Assembly (NCBI RefSeq): GCF_004803405.1 | Contig: NZ_SSXI01000261.1 | Location: 1-43,322 of the forward strand | DNA from: Nocardioides sp. | GTDB lineage: Bacteria; Actinomycetota; Actinomycetes; Propionibacteriales; Nocardioidaceae | Direction of reading: 5' to 3' | Length of the DNA stretch: 43,322 bases | Part shown: piece after piece, positions 21,807-31,366 of the stretch | Layout of the letters: each line of letters begins with the position of its first letter | Numbering within the stretch: the first letter of the stretch is position 1 | Translations under genes and position numbers: made by a program | The notes under the pieces: generated by a model | The model's input: only the letters and a program-made list of their open reading frames with translations | Told to the model about the DNA's origin: nothing | Databases searched by the model: none

Positions 21807-22757
21807 GTGACTGCGATCGACAACCGCCCCGACTCTCCTCCTGAGAAGGTCACCCTGAGCGGTGACACCCAGTCCTGGCCCGAGCGGTTCGCGCTGGCGC
21901 TCTTCATCGCCGTGCCGTTCATCGCCTTCCTGGCCGCGATCCCGATCGCGTGGGGCGGCTGGCTCGGCTGGAGCGACGTCGCCATCACCGCCGCCATGTA
22001 CGCGCTGACGCTGCACGGGGTGACCGTCGGCTACCACCGGCTGTTCACCCACAAGTCCTTCAAGCCCAACCGCGCGGTGAAGGTCACCCTCGCGATCCTC
22101 GGCTCGATGGCGATCGAGGGACCGGTGATCCGCTGGGTCGCCGACCACCGCAAGCACCACAAGTTCTCCGACAAGGACGGCGACCCGCACTCCCCGTGGC
22201 GCTACGGCAACAGCCTGCGCGGCCTGACCAAGGGCTTCGTGTGGGCGCACGTCGGGTGGCTGTTCGACCCCGAGCAGACGCCGGTCGACAAGTTCGCCCC
22301 GGACCTGGCCAAGGACAAGGACCTCGTCCGGATCTCCCGCACCTTCTGGGTGTGGGTGCTCACCTCGCTGTTCCTGCCGCCGCTGCTCGGGTTCCTGCTG
22401 ACGTGGTCGTGGCAGGGGGCGCTCACCGCGTTCTTCTGGGGCACGATCGTGCGGATCGGCCTGATCCACCACGTCACCTGGTCGATCAACTCGATCTGCC
22501 ACACGCTCGGCGAGCGGCCGTTCGCCTCGCGGGACTTCTCCGGCAACGTGTGGTGGCTGGCCATCCCGTCCGGGGGAGAGTCGTGGCACAACCTCCACCA
22601 CGCCGACCCCACCTCCGCCCGGCACGGTGTGAAGCGGTGGCAGTTCGACACCTCCGCGCGGGTGATCTGGGTGCTGGAGAAGCTCGGCTGGGCGCGCGAC
22701 GTGCGCTGGCCCACGCCCGAGCGGATCGAGTCGAAGACGGTGCGCACGGCGGCCTGA
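21807..22757 (+). CDS. Membrane fatty-acid (acyl-CoA/acyl-lipid) desaturase
   Basis: A 316-residue di-iron membrane desaturase. The three histidine boxes are clear: HRLFTH near residue 77, DHRKHH near residue 118, and ESWHNLHH near residue 258. Hydrophobic segments flank them (ALALFIAVPFIAFLAAIPI, VWVLTSLFLPPLLGFLL). These enzymes insert a cis double bond in acyl chains using O2 and electrons from an iron-sulfur or cytochrome partner. The Delta9-type architecture is typical, though no redox partner gene is adjacent. It has a leader with a ribosome-binding site, unlike many neighbours, and a possible iron box in the promoter. Iron dependence of the enzyme makes iron control plausible. Confidence 0.92.
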   Translation: MTAIDNRPDSPPEKVTLSGDTQSWPERFALALFIAVPFIAFLAAIPIAWGGWLGWSDVAITAAMYALTLHGVTVGYHRLFTHKSFKPNRAVKVTLAILGSMAIEGPVIRWVADHRKHHKFSDKDGDPHSPWRYGNSLRGLTKGFVWAHVGWLFDPEQTPVDKFAPDLAKDKDLVRISRTFWVWVLTSLFLPPLLGFLLTWSWQGALTAFFWGTIVRIGLIHHVTWSINSICHTLGERPFASRDFSGNVWWLAIPSGGESWHNLHHADPTSARHGVKRWQFDTSARVIWVLEKLGWARDVRWPTPERIESKTVRTAA

Positions 22758-22818
22758 CCCCACCCCGTCGTCGCTGTCCGGCCTCCGGGCCGATTCCGGG
22801 CTGACGTCGCGGAGCCAA

Positions 22819-22824
22819 TACGCT
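22819..22824 (+). promoter_or_regulatory. -10 element, leaderless mec operon
   Basis: TACGCT, 7 nt, then GTG 22832; would drive mec, cysO and cysM together. Confidence 0.55.
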
Positions 22825-22831
22825 GGACGGC

Positions 22832-23296
22832 GTGTTGCGCATCGACCAGGCGACGTACGACGCCATCGTGGAGCACGCCAAGCGGGATCACCCCGTCGAG
22901 GCGTGCGGGATGGTCGTGGGACCGGTCGGGAGCGATCGACCGGAGCGGCTCGTCGAGATGGTGAACGCGGCGGGCAGCCCGACCTTCTACGAGTACGACT
23001 CCACCGATCTCCTGCACCTCTACAAGGAGCTCGACGACCGCGACGAGGAGCCGGTGGTGATCTACCACTCGCACTCCGCGACCGAGGCCTATCCGAGCGT
23101 CACCGACATCAACCTGGCGAGCGAGCCTGGAGCGCACTACGTGCTCGTCAGCACCCGGGAGCACGGGAATAACGAGGGGCCGGTGGAGTTCAGGTCCTAC
23201 AGAATCATCGACGGTGTCGTGACCGAGGAAGACGTCCAGGTCGACGCAGCCGTCGCCACGCTCTCGCCCGAGGCATCACACGAGGAGACTGGCTGA
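22832..23296 (+). CDS. mec: JAMM metallopeptidase Mec, acts on CysO
   Basis: A 154-residue JAB1/MPN zinc protease. The JAMM motif is intact: Glu23 in HPVEACGMVVG, then H79-S-H81 and S89, D92 in YHSHSATEAYPSVTD. In Mycobacterium tuberculosis the orthologue (Rv1334) releases cysteine from the CysO-cysteine adduct. Here it may also have to remove the two residues that follow Gly-Gly in CysO. The tail (EDVQVDAAVATLSPEASHEE) is disordered-looking. cysO follows after one base and cysM after three, giving a tight operon. Confidence 0.9.
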   Translation: MLRIDQATYDAIVEHAKRDHPVEACGMVVGPVGSDRPERLVEMVNAAGSPTFYEYDSTDLLHLYKELDDRDEEPVVIYHSHSATEAYPSVTDINLASEPGAHYVLVSTREHGNNEGPVEFRSYRIIDGVVTEEDVQVDAAVATLSPEASHEETG

Positions 23297-23297
23297 C

Positions 23298-23579
23298 ATG
23301 GCCATCGAGGTCCGGATCCCGACCATCCTGCGCACCTACACGGGTGGCGAGAAGGCGGTCAACGCCGACGGCGCCAACCTGCACGCGCTGATCGACGCGC
23401 TCGACGCCAGCCACCCCGGTATCAAGGGCCGCCTCCTCGAGGACAACGGAGACCTGCGCCGTTTCGTCAACATCTACATCAACGACGAGGACGTCCGGTT
23501 CATCGGGAGCCTCGACGCCGAGCTCTCCGACGGCGACCAGGTCGTCATCCTGCCGGCCGTCGCCGGCGGAGCTCGCTGA
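23298..23579 (+). CDS. cysO: Sulfur-carrier protein CysO (ThiS/MoaD-like)
   Basis: A 93-residue beta-grasp carrier. It matches mycobacterial CysO: IEVRIPTILRTYTGG, RFVNIYINDEDVRFIG and DGDQVVILPAVAGG. In the known pathway its C-terminal glycine becomes a thiocarboxylate and carries sulfide to CysM. The chain does not end at Gly-Gly but continues with Ala-Arg (AGGAR), so it is a proprotein until trimmed. Mec, the JAMM protease encoded just upstream, is the obvious processing enzyme. QbsE of Pseudomonas is a precedent for a carrier with extra residues removed by a JAMM protease. Confidence 0.93.
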   Translation: MAIEVRIPTILRTYTGGEKAVNADGANLHALIDALDASHPGIKGRLLEDNGDLRRFVNIYINDEDVRFIGSLDAELSDGDQVVILPAVAGGAR

Positions 23580-24551
<972 letters not shown>

Positions 24552-24571
24552 GCCCCACCTAGGGTGGGCGC

Positions 24572-24706
24572 ATGACGCGCCGGCTCGGACACGGGCACCG
24601 CGCGTGCCCGGCGCCCGGCCGCCCCGCGCCGGTGGAGATGACGCAGTCCACGGGGCTCGACGGCCGCCGGTTCAACCCCTGGCCGATCCGCAGCGAGCTG
24701 CGCTGA
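24572..24706 (+). CDS. Possible 44-residue leaderless small protein
   Basis: ATG 24572 lies 6 nt below TAGGGT (24560-24565), the same leaderless arrangement as many genes here. The product is Arg/Pro-rich (MTRRLGHGHRACPAPGRPAP...) and ends RFNPWPIRSELR; I do not recognise it. The -10 also falls in a small hairpin (GCCC-C-ACC...GGTGGGC) that could just be the cysM terminator, and the codon content is weak evidence. It is convergent with the phosphodiesterase gene. Confidence 0.35.
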   Translation: MTRRLGHGHRACPAPGRPAPVEMTQSTGLDGRRFNPWPIRSELR

Positions 24707-24709
24707 GGC

Positions 24710-25747
24710 CTAGCGCCACGCGAGGCGCTGGTCGTGGTTCCAGAGGCTGTCGGCCACCGGGCCGAGGCCGAGGATGTCCGTCGCGAGGTTGGCCAGGTCG
24801 CCGTTGCGGATGGGCTGGCGGCCGGCGAAGCCGGGCCGAGTCCGTCCGGGCCACTTGCGGGACGGGTTGAGGCGGTAGAGGCCGGCGTCCGCCACGCCGC
24901 GGCCCCAGATGACGAAGGGCACTCGGTAGTTCTCTCGGCTCCTGGCGTCGCTGTGGCGTCGCTGACCCGGAACGCCACCGTGGTCTGCGGTCAGCACGAC
25001 AACAGTGGAACGTCGCAGCCGGGGATGCCCGCGGACCATCCGCATCACCGACCCGACCAGCCGGTCGAGCCGCATCACGGCCCGCAGGTACGCCGGACTC
25101 ATCCAGCCGCGGGCGTGGCCCACCCGGTCGGCCAGCCCCAGGTGCAGCAGCACGAACGATCGCGCGCGGGCCAGGAAGTCGCGGCGCATCGCCCTCGTGG
25201 CCGCAGCGTCGTCCTCCTCGCGGATCACGGACCGGTCGATCTCCGCGGGCCACGACCGGTCGAAGAGCGAGAACTTCCGCTTGGTCGCGAACACGGCGGT
25301 GGAGCCGCCGCCGGCCTTGACCACGGAGAACACCGAGGACACGGGCGCGCGTGCCGCACCGTGCACGGTGGTGCCGGAGAGGTGGTCGTTCCAGGTGACG
25401 CCGTGACCTCCGTGCGCGGCCGCGATCCGGCGGCCGGTCACGATCGAGGTGTGGTTGGGCAGGGTGACGGTCAGCTCGACCTGGGTGCGCGCGTTGAGGG
25501 TCCCGGCGCCGGTCGTGAGCATCCGGTGCAGGTGCGGCGCCCCGGCCCGGCCCAGCCGGACGAGAGCCCGGGGACTCAGCCCGTCGAGGGAGATCGCGAT
25601 CACCCGCATCCCGTTGACCGAGGTCGTCTCACGAGCGGCCGGTTGGGTCGACGCGGTGGTCGGTCCGCCGGCGGCGGGGACGAGCAGGGTGAGCGCGAGA
25701 GTCAGGGCGGCGACCAGCAGCCACTCGCCACGAGCCGAGGAAGTCAC
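24710..25747 (-). CDS. Secreted alkaline-phosphatase-superfamily phosphodiesterase
   Basis: A 345-residue exported enzyme of the nucleotide pyrophosphatase/type I phosphodiesterase branch. A signal peptide (WLLVAALTLALTLLVPAAGG) is followed by the metal and nucleophile sites: ISLDGLSP (Asp), TLPNHTSIVTGR with nucleophile Thr, HLGLADRVGH (Asp, His), and VLTADHGGVPGQRRHSD (Asp-His, later His). It should cut phosphodiester or pyrophosphate bonds outside the cell; nucleotide or phospholipid headgroups are possible substrates. It interrupts the block between cysM and murI. Start 25747 is chosen because TACCCT sits 6 nt upstream; 25750 is the adjacent GTG. Confidence 0.85.
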   Translation of the reverse strand: MTSSARGEWLLVAALTLALTLLVPAAGGPTTASTQPAARETTSVNGMRVIAISLDGLSPRALVRLGRAGAPHLHRMLTTGAGTLNARTQVELTVTLPNHTSIVTGRRIAAAHGGHGVTWNDHLSGTTVHGAARAPVSSVFSVVKAGGGSTAVFATKRKFSLFDRSWPAEIDRSVIREEDDAAATRAMRRDFLARARSFVLLHLGLADRVGHARGWMSPAYLRAVMRLDRLVGSVMRMVRGHPRLRRSTVVVLTADHGGVPGQRRHSDARSRENYRVPFVIWGRGVADAGLYRLNPSRKWPGRTRPGFAGRQPIRNGDLANLATDILGLGPVADSLWNHDQRLAWR

Positions 25748-25753
25748 CACGGA

Positions 25754-25759
25754 AGGGTA
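25754..25759 (-). promoter_or_regulatory. -10 element, leaderless phosphodiesterase gene
   Basis: TACCCT on the minus strand, 6 nt before GTG 25747. Confidence 0.5.
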
Positions 25760-25815
25760 GGCCCATCGGACGTGATCTCGATCCCGTAATGCCGACCCGG
25801 GTGGTGTCGACGCCT

Positions 25816-25821
25816 TAGTCT
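25816..25821 (+). promoter_or_regulatory. -10 element, leaderless murI operon
   Basis: TAGTCT, 6 nt, then GTG 25828; drives murI and the overlapping MBL gene. Confidence 0.6.
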
Positions 25822-25827
25822 GGAGAA

Positions 25828-26649
25828 GTGCGGCCCCAGACCCTCGTCGATGTCGACGCCCCGATCGGGATCTTCGATTCCGGGTTTGGCGGCCTCACGG
25901 TGGCCCGCTCCGTCATCGACCAGCTCCCGCACGAGTCGATCACCTACGTCGGCGACACCGCGCGCCAGCCCTACGGTCCCAAGCCGATCGGCGAGGTCCG
26001 GGAGTACGCCCTCGAGTGCCTGGACCACCTCGTCGAACAGGGCGTCAAGGCGCTCGTGATCGCGTGCAACTCCGCCAGCGCCGCCATGCTGCGGGACGCC
26101 CGCGAGCGGTACGACGTCCCGGTGGTCGAGGTGATCTACCCAGCGACCCGACGGGCGGTCGCCGCCTCCCGGAACGGCCGGATCGGCGTCATCTGCACGC
26201 GCTCGACCGCCGAGTCGATGGCCTACGACGACGCGTTCGCCGCCGCTCCTCACCTCTCCCTGACGACGCGGGCCTGCCCGCGGTTCGTCGACTTCGTCGA
26301 GGCCGGCGTCACGGGCGGTGACGAGCTGATCGCGGTGGCGCACGAGTACCTCGACCCGCTGACCGAGCTCGGCATCGACACGCTGATCCTCGGCTGCACC
26401 CACTACCCCCTGCTGACCGGCGTCATCTCCTACGTGATGGGGGACGCGGTCACCCTCGTCAGCAGCGCCGAGGAGTGCGCGAAGGACGTCTACAAGATGC
26501 TCGCCGACACCGGCCTGATGCGGGAGACCGGCACGCCGTCGTACTCCTTCGTCACCACCGGGGCGCCGGCGGAGTTCGAGACCATCGGCCGCCGGTTCCT
26601 CGGCCCCGAGCTGGTCGCTGCAGCACAGTTCGCGGGAGGTTTGGCATGA
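25828..26649 (+). CDS. murI: Glutamate racemase
   Basis: A 273-residue MurI. The two catalytic cysteines are in VIACNSASA (C80) and LGCTHYPLL (C189), with the Asp-Ser pair in [13 protein letters not shown] and YGPKPIGEV also present. It makes D-glutamate for peptidoglycan stem peptides. The N-terminus has a 10-residue extension ([10 protein letters not shown]) relative to the core. The MBL gene overlaps the stop codon (ATGA), as in the Rv1338-Rv1339 pair. Confidence 0.95.
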   Translation: MRPQTLVDVDAPIGIFDSGFGGLTVARSVIDQLPHESITYVGDTARQPYGPKPIGEVREYALECLDHLVEQGVKALVIACNSASAAMLRDARERYDVPVVEVIYPATRRAVAASRNGRIGVICTRSTAESMAYDDAFAAAPHLSLTTRACPRFVDFVEAGVTGGDELIAVAHEYLDPLTELGIDTLILGCTHYPLLTGVISYVMGDAVTLVSSAEECAKDVYKMLADTGLMRETGTPSYSFVTTGAPAEFETIGRRFLGPELVAAAQFAGGLA

Positions 26650-27434
26650 CCGACTTCGCCCCGGTGCCGGTGCGCACGATGCGGCTGACGGTCGTCGGCT
26701 GCTCGGGTTCCTATCCCGGTCCGGAATCGCCGGCGAGCTGCTACCTCGTCCAGGCAGCCGACGGCCTGCGCACCTGGAGCCTCGTGCTGGACATGGGCAA
26801 CGGCGCCCTCGGCGTGCTGCAGCGCTACATCGACCCGCTCCACGTCGACGCGGTCTTCCTCAGCCATCTCCACGCCGACCACTGCGTCGACATGACGAGC
26901 TACTACGTCCTGCGCAAGTACCACCCCTCCGGCACCCAGCCGAAGATCCCGGTGTGGGGTCCCAAGGGCACCGCGAAGCGGCTCGCCAAGGCCTACGACC
27001 TGCCGCGCAAGCCCGGCATGCGCGAGGAGTTCGAGTTCCACCTCTACGGCGCGCCGGTCACGGTCGGCCCGTTCACGATCGAGCCGTTCGAGGTCGACCA
27101 TCCCGTGCCGGCGTACGGCATGCGGGTGAGCGCCTTCGGCCGGACGCTGGCCTACAGCGGCGACACCGGGCTGACGCCGGTGCTGACCGAGCTCGCCAGG
27201 GACGCGGACCTCTTCCTCTGCGAGGCGTCGTTCCGCGCGTGCGACGAGAACCCGCCGAGCCTGCACCTCACGGGCCACGACGCCGGGGAGCTCGCCACCC
27301 AGGCGGGCGTGAAGCGGCTCGTGGTCACGCATGTCCCGCCGTGGCACGACGCGGAGACGATGCTCAGCGAGGCCAGCAAGGCCTACGACGGACCGACCGA
27401 GCTGGCGACGATGGGTGCCGTCTACGTCGTCTGA
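26646..27434 (+). CDS. MBL-fold phosphodiesterase (Rv1339-like)
   Basis: A 262-residue metallo-beta-lactamase-fold hydrolase. The start [20 protein letters not shown] and the metal site [12 protein letters not shown] (HxHxDH) are followed by the [11 protein letters not shown] and LAYSGDTG metal-ligand turns and [16 protein letters not shown] and [10 protein letters not shown] near the end. Rv1339 of M. tuberculosis has been described as an atypical class II cyclic-AMP phosphodiesterase, and this protein occupies the same place after murI. tRNA 3'-processing by RNase Z-like relatives is the alternative. ATG 26646 overlaps the murI stop. Confidence 0.88.
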   Translation: MTDFAPVPVRTMRLTVVGCSGSYPGPESPASCYLVQAADGLRTWSLVLDMGNGALGVLQRYIDPLHVDAVFLSHLHADHCVDMTSYYVLRKYHPSGTQPKIPVWGPKGTAKRLAKAYDLPRKPGMREEFEFHLYGAPVTVGPFTIEPFEVDHPVPAYGMRVSAFGRTLAYSGDTGLTPVLTELARDADLFLCEASFRACDENPPSLHLTGHDAGELATQAGVKRLVVTHVPPWHDAETMLSEASKAYDGPTELATMGAVYVV

Positions 27435-27449
27435 GCGCGGCGTTCTCGC

Positions 27450-28115
27450 CTACTCGGCCGCCAGCCCGGCGTCGTGCACGCAGATCGCGATCTGCACCCG
27501 GTTCGTGGCGTGGAGCTTGTCGAAGAGCCTCGACACGTGGCCCTTCACCGTCGGCACGGACAGGTGCAGCGCGGTCGCGATCTCCGCGTTGGACAGCCCG
27601 CGACCCACCGCGCGCGCCACCTCCAGCTCCCGCTCGGTGAGCGCCGCGAGCCTGCTCTGCGCCGCCGCGGCGCGGCCGTCACCGGAGCCGCTGCGGACCC
27701 GTTCGATCAGGGTGCGGGTGACGGAGGGAGAGAGCATCGGGTCGCCGCTGGCAACCTTGCGCAGGGCAGCGACGATCTCCGGCGGTGGCGTGTCCTTGAG
27801 CAGGAACCCGTCCGCACCCGCCGCCAGGGCACCGACCACGTGGTCGTCGGCGTCGAAGGTGGTCAGCACGATCACGCGCGGCGGGTCGGGCTGCGCATGC
27901 AGCTCACGGGTCGCGGCGAGGCCATCGAGCCGCGGCATCCGGATGTCCATCAGCACGACATCGGGTCGCAGCTCACGCACCAACGTCACGCCTGCGCGGC
28001 CGTCCCCCGCCTCGCCGACGACGGCGACGTCGGGCTGCCCACCGAGCATCAGGGTGAGCGCGGACCGCACCAACGGGTCGTCGTCGACGACCACCACGCG
28101 GATCAGGTCCGTCAC
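27450..28115 (-). CDS. NarL/LuxR-family response regulator
   Basis: A 221-residue response regulator. The receiver domain has the acidic pair VVVDDDPLVRSAL, the phosphoacceptor D57 in VVLMDIRMPRLDG, VLTTFDAD and the Lys in FLLKDTPP. After a linker comes the LuxR helix-turn-helix LTERELEVARAVGRGLSNAE, IATALHLSVPTVKGHVSRL. The GTG overlaps the kinase stop codon (GTGA), so it is coupled with it. Its targets are probably the divergent ABC transporter genes at 29450. This pair interrupts the MBL-rph neighbourhood known from mycobacteria. Confidence 0.92.
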   Translation of the reverse strand: MTDLIRVVVVDDDPLVRSALTLMLGGQPDVAVVGEAGDGRAGVTLVRELRPDVVLMDIRMPRLDGLAATRELHAQPDPPRVIVLTTFDADDHVVGALAAGADGFLLKDTPPPEIVAALRKVASGDPMLSPSVTRTLIERVRSGSGDGRAAAAQSRLAALTERELEVARAVGRGLSNAEIATALHLSVPTVKGHVSRLFDKLHATNRVQIAICVHDAGLAAE

Positions 28116-29317
28116 CGGCTCACCTCCTCCAGGTCGGCGGCCCACGGCAGCCACACATGGAGCACGAAGATCGGCACGCTCGTGCCGGCTCCCGGCTCCT
28201 CGATCCCGTGCGCGAGCCACCCGCCCCGGAGCGCCGTGCGCTCGGCCAGCCCGACGAGGCCGAGCCCGGCGCCGGGAGTGCGGGTCGGACCGAAGCCGAC
28301 GGCGTTGCGGAGCTGCACGTCCACTCCATCCTCCGCGGAGCCCGCGACGTGGATCCGGAGGGTGGCCGAGGGTGCATGCTTCGCCGCGTTCGTGATGCCT
28401 TCCTGCACGACCCGGTAGACCGTCCGTCCCACCGCGTCGGGCAGGGTCGGGTGCGTGGCCAGCCGGTCGTCGTACTCGATGGCTGCGCCCGCGGCCCGCG
28501 CATCCTCGACCAGCGCCGGGACGTCGCGGTGTGTCGGCTGCGGGCCGGTCAGCGGGGAGCCTCCCACGGTGTCCCGCAGGACGCCGAGCACCTCCCGGAG
28601 GTCGGTGAGCGCCTCGTGCGCCTTCTCCTGGATGACCGCGACGCTGCTGCGCATCTGGTCGGCCGTGAGGTCGTCGCGGAACGTCAGGGCGCCGGCGTGC
28701 ATCGAGATCTGGGAGATCCGGTGGGCGAGCACGTCGTGCATCTCGCGGGCGATGCGGGCACGCTCGGTCGAGCGCGCCTGTGCCGCACGGAGGTCCCGTT
28801 CGGCCTCGGCCGTCTCCGCTCGCTGGCGAAGCGTCCAGATCAGCTCGCGCCGGGACCCGATGAACATGCCCCAGCCGAGGGAGGCGGCGATCGCGGCGAC
28901 GGTGAAGATCGTGATCAGCCACCACGGCTCGCTGTCGCTGACCGGCTGGATCAGGTAGTAGACGCCGGTCATGGCCAGGTTGAGCACCGCGAGCGTGATC
29001 AGCTCGCCCCACCGCCGGCGGGTGGCGACCGACACCACCGCGAGCGTGATCGGTCCGGCCGCCAACGAGCTGACCGGGGTGAGCAGCACCGCGATCACCG
29101 CGATCGTCATCGGCCAGCGGCGCCGCCACCAGACCAGCACGAAGGCGAGCAGCCCGACGACGAGGTCGAGCCAGAACAGCACGGGCCGGTCGCGGACCTG
29201 GCTCTCGATCACGGGCACCCAGACGACGAGACCGATCACCAGGGAGAGGGCGTACCGCCACACGTGGCTGTACCAGTGCAGCGGCGGCTGGTAGTCGCTC
29301 GTCCCAGGCCCGTCCAT
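28112..29317 (-). CDS. Sensor histidine kinase (NarL-type, HisKA_3)
   Basis: A 401-residue membrane kinase. Five or six hydrophobic segments fill the first 155 residues (WRYALSLVIGLVVWVPVI, LVVGLLAFVLVWW, TIFTVAAIAASLGWGMFIG), with no large extracellular domain, as in DesK/LiaS-type sensors. The dimerisation-phosphotransfer motif is ERARIAREMHDVLAHRISQI with His194; the ATPase part has EGITNAAKHA (N box) and GAGLGLVGLAER (G box). It likely senses membrane or envelope change and phosphorylates the coupled response regulator. Start 29317 is supported by TACCCT 7 nt upstream. Confidence 0.92.
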   Translation of the reverse strand: MDGPGTSDYQPPLHWYSHVWRYALSLVIGLVVWVPVIESQVRDRPVLFWLDLVVGLLAFVLVWWRRRWPMTIAVIAVLLTPVSSLAAGPITLAVVSVATRRRWGELITLAVLNLAMTGVYYLIQPVSDSEPWWLITIFTVAAIAASLGWGMFIGSRRELIWTLRQRAETAEAERDLRAAQARSTERARIAREMHDVLAHRISQISMHAGALTFRDDLTADQMRSSVAVIQEKAHEALTDLREVLGVLRDTVGGSPLTGPQPTHRDVPALVEDARAAGAAIEYDDRLATHPTLPDAVGRTVYRVVQEGITNAAKHAPSATLRIHVAGSAEDGVDVQLRNAVGFGPTRTPGAGLGLVGLAERTALRGGWLAHGIEEPGAGTSVPIFVLHVWLPWAADLEEVSR

Positions 29318-29324
29318 GGACCCG

Positions 29325-29330
29325 AGGGTA
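29325..29330 (-). promoter_or_regulatory. -10 element, leaderless two-component operon
   Basis: TACCCT on the minus strand, 7 nt before ATG 29317. Confidence 0.55.
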
Positions 29331-29378
29331 GGGGCCGCGGGCACCATGCGGCAGCGCCGGCGGGCCCGGAGCACCCCC

Positions 29379-29392
29379 TACTTTGGTCGACC
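29379..29392 (+). promoter_or_regulatory. Candidate ABC-operon promoter and operator
   Basis: TACTTT (29379-29384) directly precedes the 8-bp palindrome GGTCGACC (29385-29392), 60 nt before the ABC start. A NarL-type response regulator encoded divergently could bind here. Weak evidence. Confidence 0.3.
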
Positions 29393-29449
29393 TATGCGCC
29401 GACCGTGGTCCGATGCGTGCGGCGCGGGCTCCCGGGCAGGCTGTGCACC

Positions 29450-30439
29450 ATGATCACGGTCGATCGACTCACCAAGACCTACGGCGGGTTCACCGCCGTG
29501 GACGACGTCAGCTTCGCGTGCCAACCGGGCCGGGTCACCGGCTTCCTCGGTCCCAACGGCGCGGGCAAGACCACCACGATGCGCGTGATGGTGGGGCTCA
29601 CGCCCGCCACGCACGGACAGGTCACCATCGGTGGCCTGAAGTACCACGACATCCCGAACCCGGGGCGACACGTCGGCTCGCTTCTCGACGCGTCAGCCCA
29701 GCACGCAGGCCGTACCGGCCGGGAGATCCTGACCCTCGGAGCGCAGACGATGGGACTCCCGAAAGACAGGGTCGACGAGATGCTCGCCCTGGTGGGCCTC
29801 ACCGAGACCGAGGCGAAGCGCCGGCTTCGCAACTACTCGCTCGGCATGCGGCAGCGGCTCGGCATCGCCCACGCGCTGCTCGGGGATCCCGCCGTGCTGA
29901 TCCTGGACGAGCCGGCCAACGGTCTCGACCCGGCCGGCATCCGCTGGATGCGCGGCCTGCTCAAGGGCTACGCCGACCGGGGTGGCACGGTGCTGCTCTC
30001 CAGCCACCTGCTCCACGAGGTGGAGCAGATCGCCGACGAGATGATCCTCATCGGTCACGGCCGGATCGTCGCCCAGGGCGACCGGAACACGCTGCTGTCG
30101 AACGCCGAGGGCGCGACGACCACGCTGGTGACCTCGCTCGACAACCAGACGTTCTCCGAGGCGCTGACGAAGGCTGGTTACGTCGTGGACCCGGTGGGCG
30201 AGGGGCTCCGCGTCCATGCGACGAGCGAGCAGGTCGGACGGGCCGCCCTGGAAGCGGGTGCGGTGCTCACTGATCTGCGGTCCGGCGGTGCCGGCCTGGA
30301 GGACCTGTTCCTCGAGCTCACGTCCACCACGCAGCGCGACGCGGTCCCCGGCGGGCCGGTGCACGAGCACATGCCGGCTCTGCCGCCCATGCCCCCCGTC
30401 GACTCGCCCACTGCTCCTACCGGAGGTCCGCACGCATGA
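29450..30439 (+). CDS. ABC transporter ATP-binding protein
   Basis: A 329-residue ATPase. It has MITVDRLTKTYGGFTAVDDV, Walker A GPNGAGKTTTMRV, the signature YSLGMRQRLGIAHALLG, Walker B VLILDEPANGLDP and the switch His in LLSSHLLHEVEQIADE. The C-terminal 110 residues form the regulatory tail common in drug or lantibiotic exporters. It acts with the overlapping permease as an exporter or membrane-remodelling pump. Adjacent divergent two-component genes suggest inducible bacitracin- or daunorubicin-type resistance, but the substrate is unknown. The frame is open far upstream, yet conserved sequence begins at 29450. Confidence 0.9.
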   Translation: MITVDRLTKTYGGFTAVDDVSFACQPGRVTGFLGPNGAGKTTTMRVMVGLTPATHGQVTIGGLKYHDIPNPGRHVGSLLDASAQHAGRTGREILTLGAQTMGLPKDRVDEMLALVGLTETEAKRRLRNYSLGMRQRLGIAHALLGDPAVLILDEPANGLDPAGIRWMRGLLKGYADRGGTVLLSSHLLHEVEQIADEMILIGHGRIVAQGDRNTLLSNAEGATTTLVTSLDNQTFSEALTKAGYVVDPVGEGLRVHATSEQVGRAALEAGAVLTDLRSGGAGLEDLFLELTSTTQRDAVPGGPVHEHMPALPPMPPVDSPTAPTGGPHA

Positions 30440-31269
30440 GCACCGCATCCATGGTTCCCCCCGCCACGCTCGACGTGGCGTCCACCCCGCGCACGCCCTT
30501 CGTCCGGCTCGTCCAGGTCGAGTGGCGCAAGATGGTCGACACCCGTAGCGGCTTCTGGCTCCTCACCATCACCGCAGGCCTCCTGGCGCTCGTGATGGCG
30601 CTCATCGTGCTGGTGGTCGGCCTCAACGACTTCCAGGTCGACGCGCGCGGCATCTCCCAGGGGATGACGATCCCGGTGTCGCTGCTGTTGCCCGTGTTCG
30701 CGATCCTCATCGTCACCAGTGAGTGGAGCCAGCGCACAGCGCTCACCAGCTTCACGCTGGAACCGCATCGCTCGCGGGTCGTGCTGGCCAAGCTGGTCGC
30801 CGTCACCACGCTCGCGGTTTGCACGATCGCGGTCGCCTTCGTGCTCGGCGCCCTCACCAACGTGCTGTGCGCGGCGGTGACCGGCAACCCGCTGGAGTGG
30901 AACCTCGACGGCTCCGAGCTGGTCTGGCTGGTCATCCAGCAGATGCTGTTCTTCGCGATGGGCTTCGCCTTCGGCATGCTTCTCCTCAACACCCCTGGCG
31001 CCATCGCGATCTACTACGTCATCGCGCTGATGCTGCCGCTCATGGTGTGGGGCACCCTCTACGCCATCTTCGACTGGGCGAAGGACGTGCTGCCGTGGGT
31101 CGACCTCGGGTTCGCGATGGCCCCGCTGTCCACCGGCGCCGACCCGTTGGGTCGACCGGTGGACGTCGAGGCGGTCACCTACGTCCAGACCGCCTTCACC
31201 GCACTGGTCTGGGTGGGAGTGCCCGTCGCTCTCGGCATGTGGCGGATCCTCAGGGCCGAGGTGAAGTAG
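30436..31269 (+). CDS. ABC transporter permease
   Basis: A 277-residue membrane protein with about six transmembrane helices (WLLTITAGLLALVMALIVLVV, TIPVSLLLPVFAILIVTSEW, AVCTIAVAFVLGALTNVL, QQMLFFAMGFAFGMLLL, YYVIALMLPLMVWGTLYAIF, TALVWVGVPVALGMW). The N-terminal VQVEWRKMVDTRSGFWL and the SEWSQRTALTSFTLEPHR loop are typical of ABC-2-type (NatB/DrrB-like) permeases. The ATG overlaps the ATPase stop (ATGA). It should form the membrane half of the exporter controlled by the neighbouring two-component system. Confidence 0.88.
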   Translation: MSTASMVPPATLDVASTPRTPFVRLVQVEWRKMVDTRSGFWLLTITAGLLALVMALIVLVVGLNDFQVDARGISQGMTIPVSLLLPVFAILIVTSEWSQRTALTSFTLEPHRSRVVLAKLVAVTTLAVCTIAVAFVLGALTNVLCAAVTGNPLEWNLDGSELVWLVIQQMLFFAMGFAFGMLLLNTPGAIAIYYVIALMLPLMVWGTLYAIFDWAKDVLPWVDLGFAMAPLSTGADPLGRPVDVEAVTYVQTAFTALVWVGVPVALGMWRILRAEVK

Positions 31270-31310
31270 TCGCAGCGCCCCGGCCGGGGCGATTCGTCAT
31301 CGAACGTTGC

Positions 31311-31339
31311 GGGACAGGCCACCTGGTGGTGCCTGTCCC
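31311..31339 (+). terminator. Hairpin terminator after the ABC operon
   Basis: GGGACAGGC...GCCTGTCCC forms a 9-bp stem extended by ACC/GGT with one bulged C and a 4-nt loop. It lies 42 nt past the permease stop and before the next promoter. No T-run. Confidence 0.65.
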
Positions 31340-31353
31340 GTAGCGGTTCCCGC

Positions 31354-31359
31354 CACGCT
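31354..31359 (+). promoter_or_regulatory. -10 element, leaderless SGNH gene
   Basis: CACGCT, 7 nt, then GTG 31367. Confidence 0.4.
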
Positions 31360-31366
31360 CAGGAGC

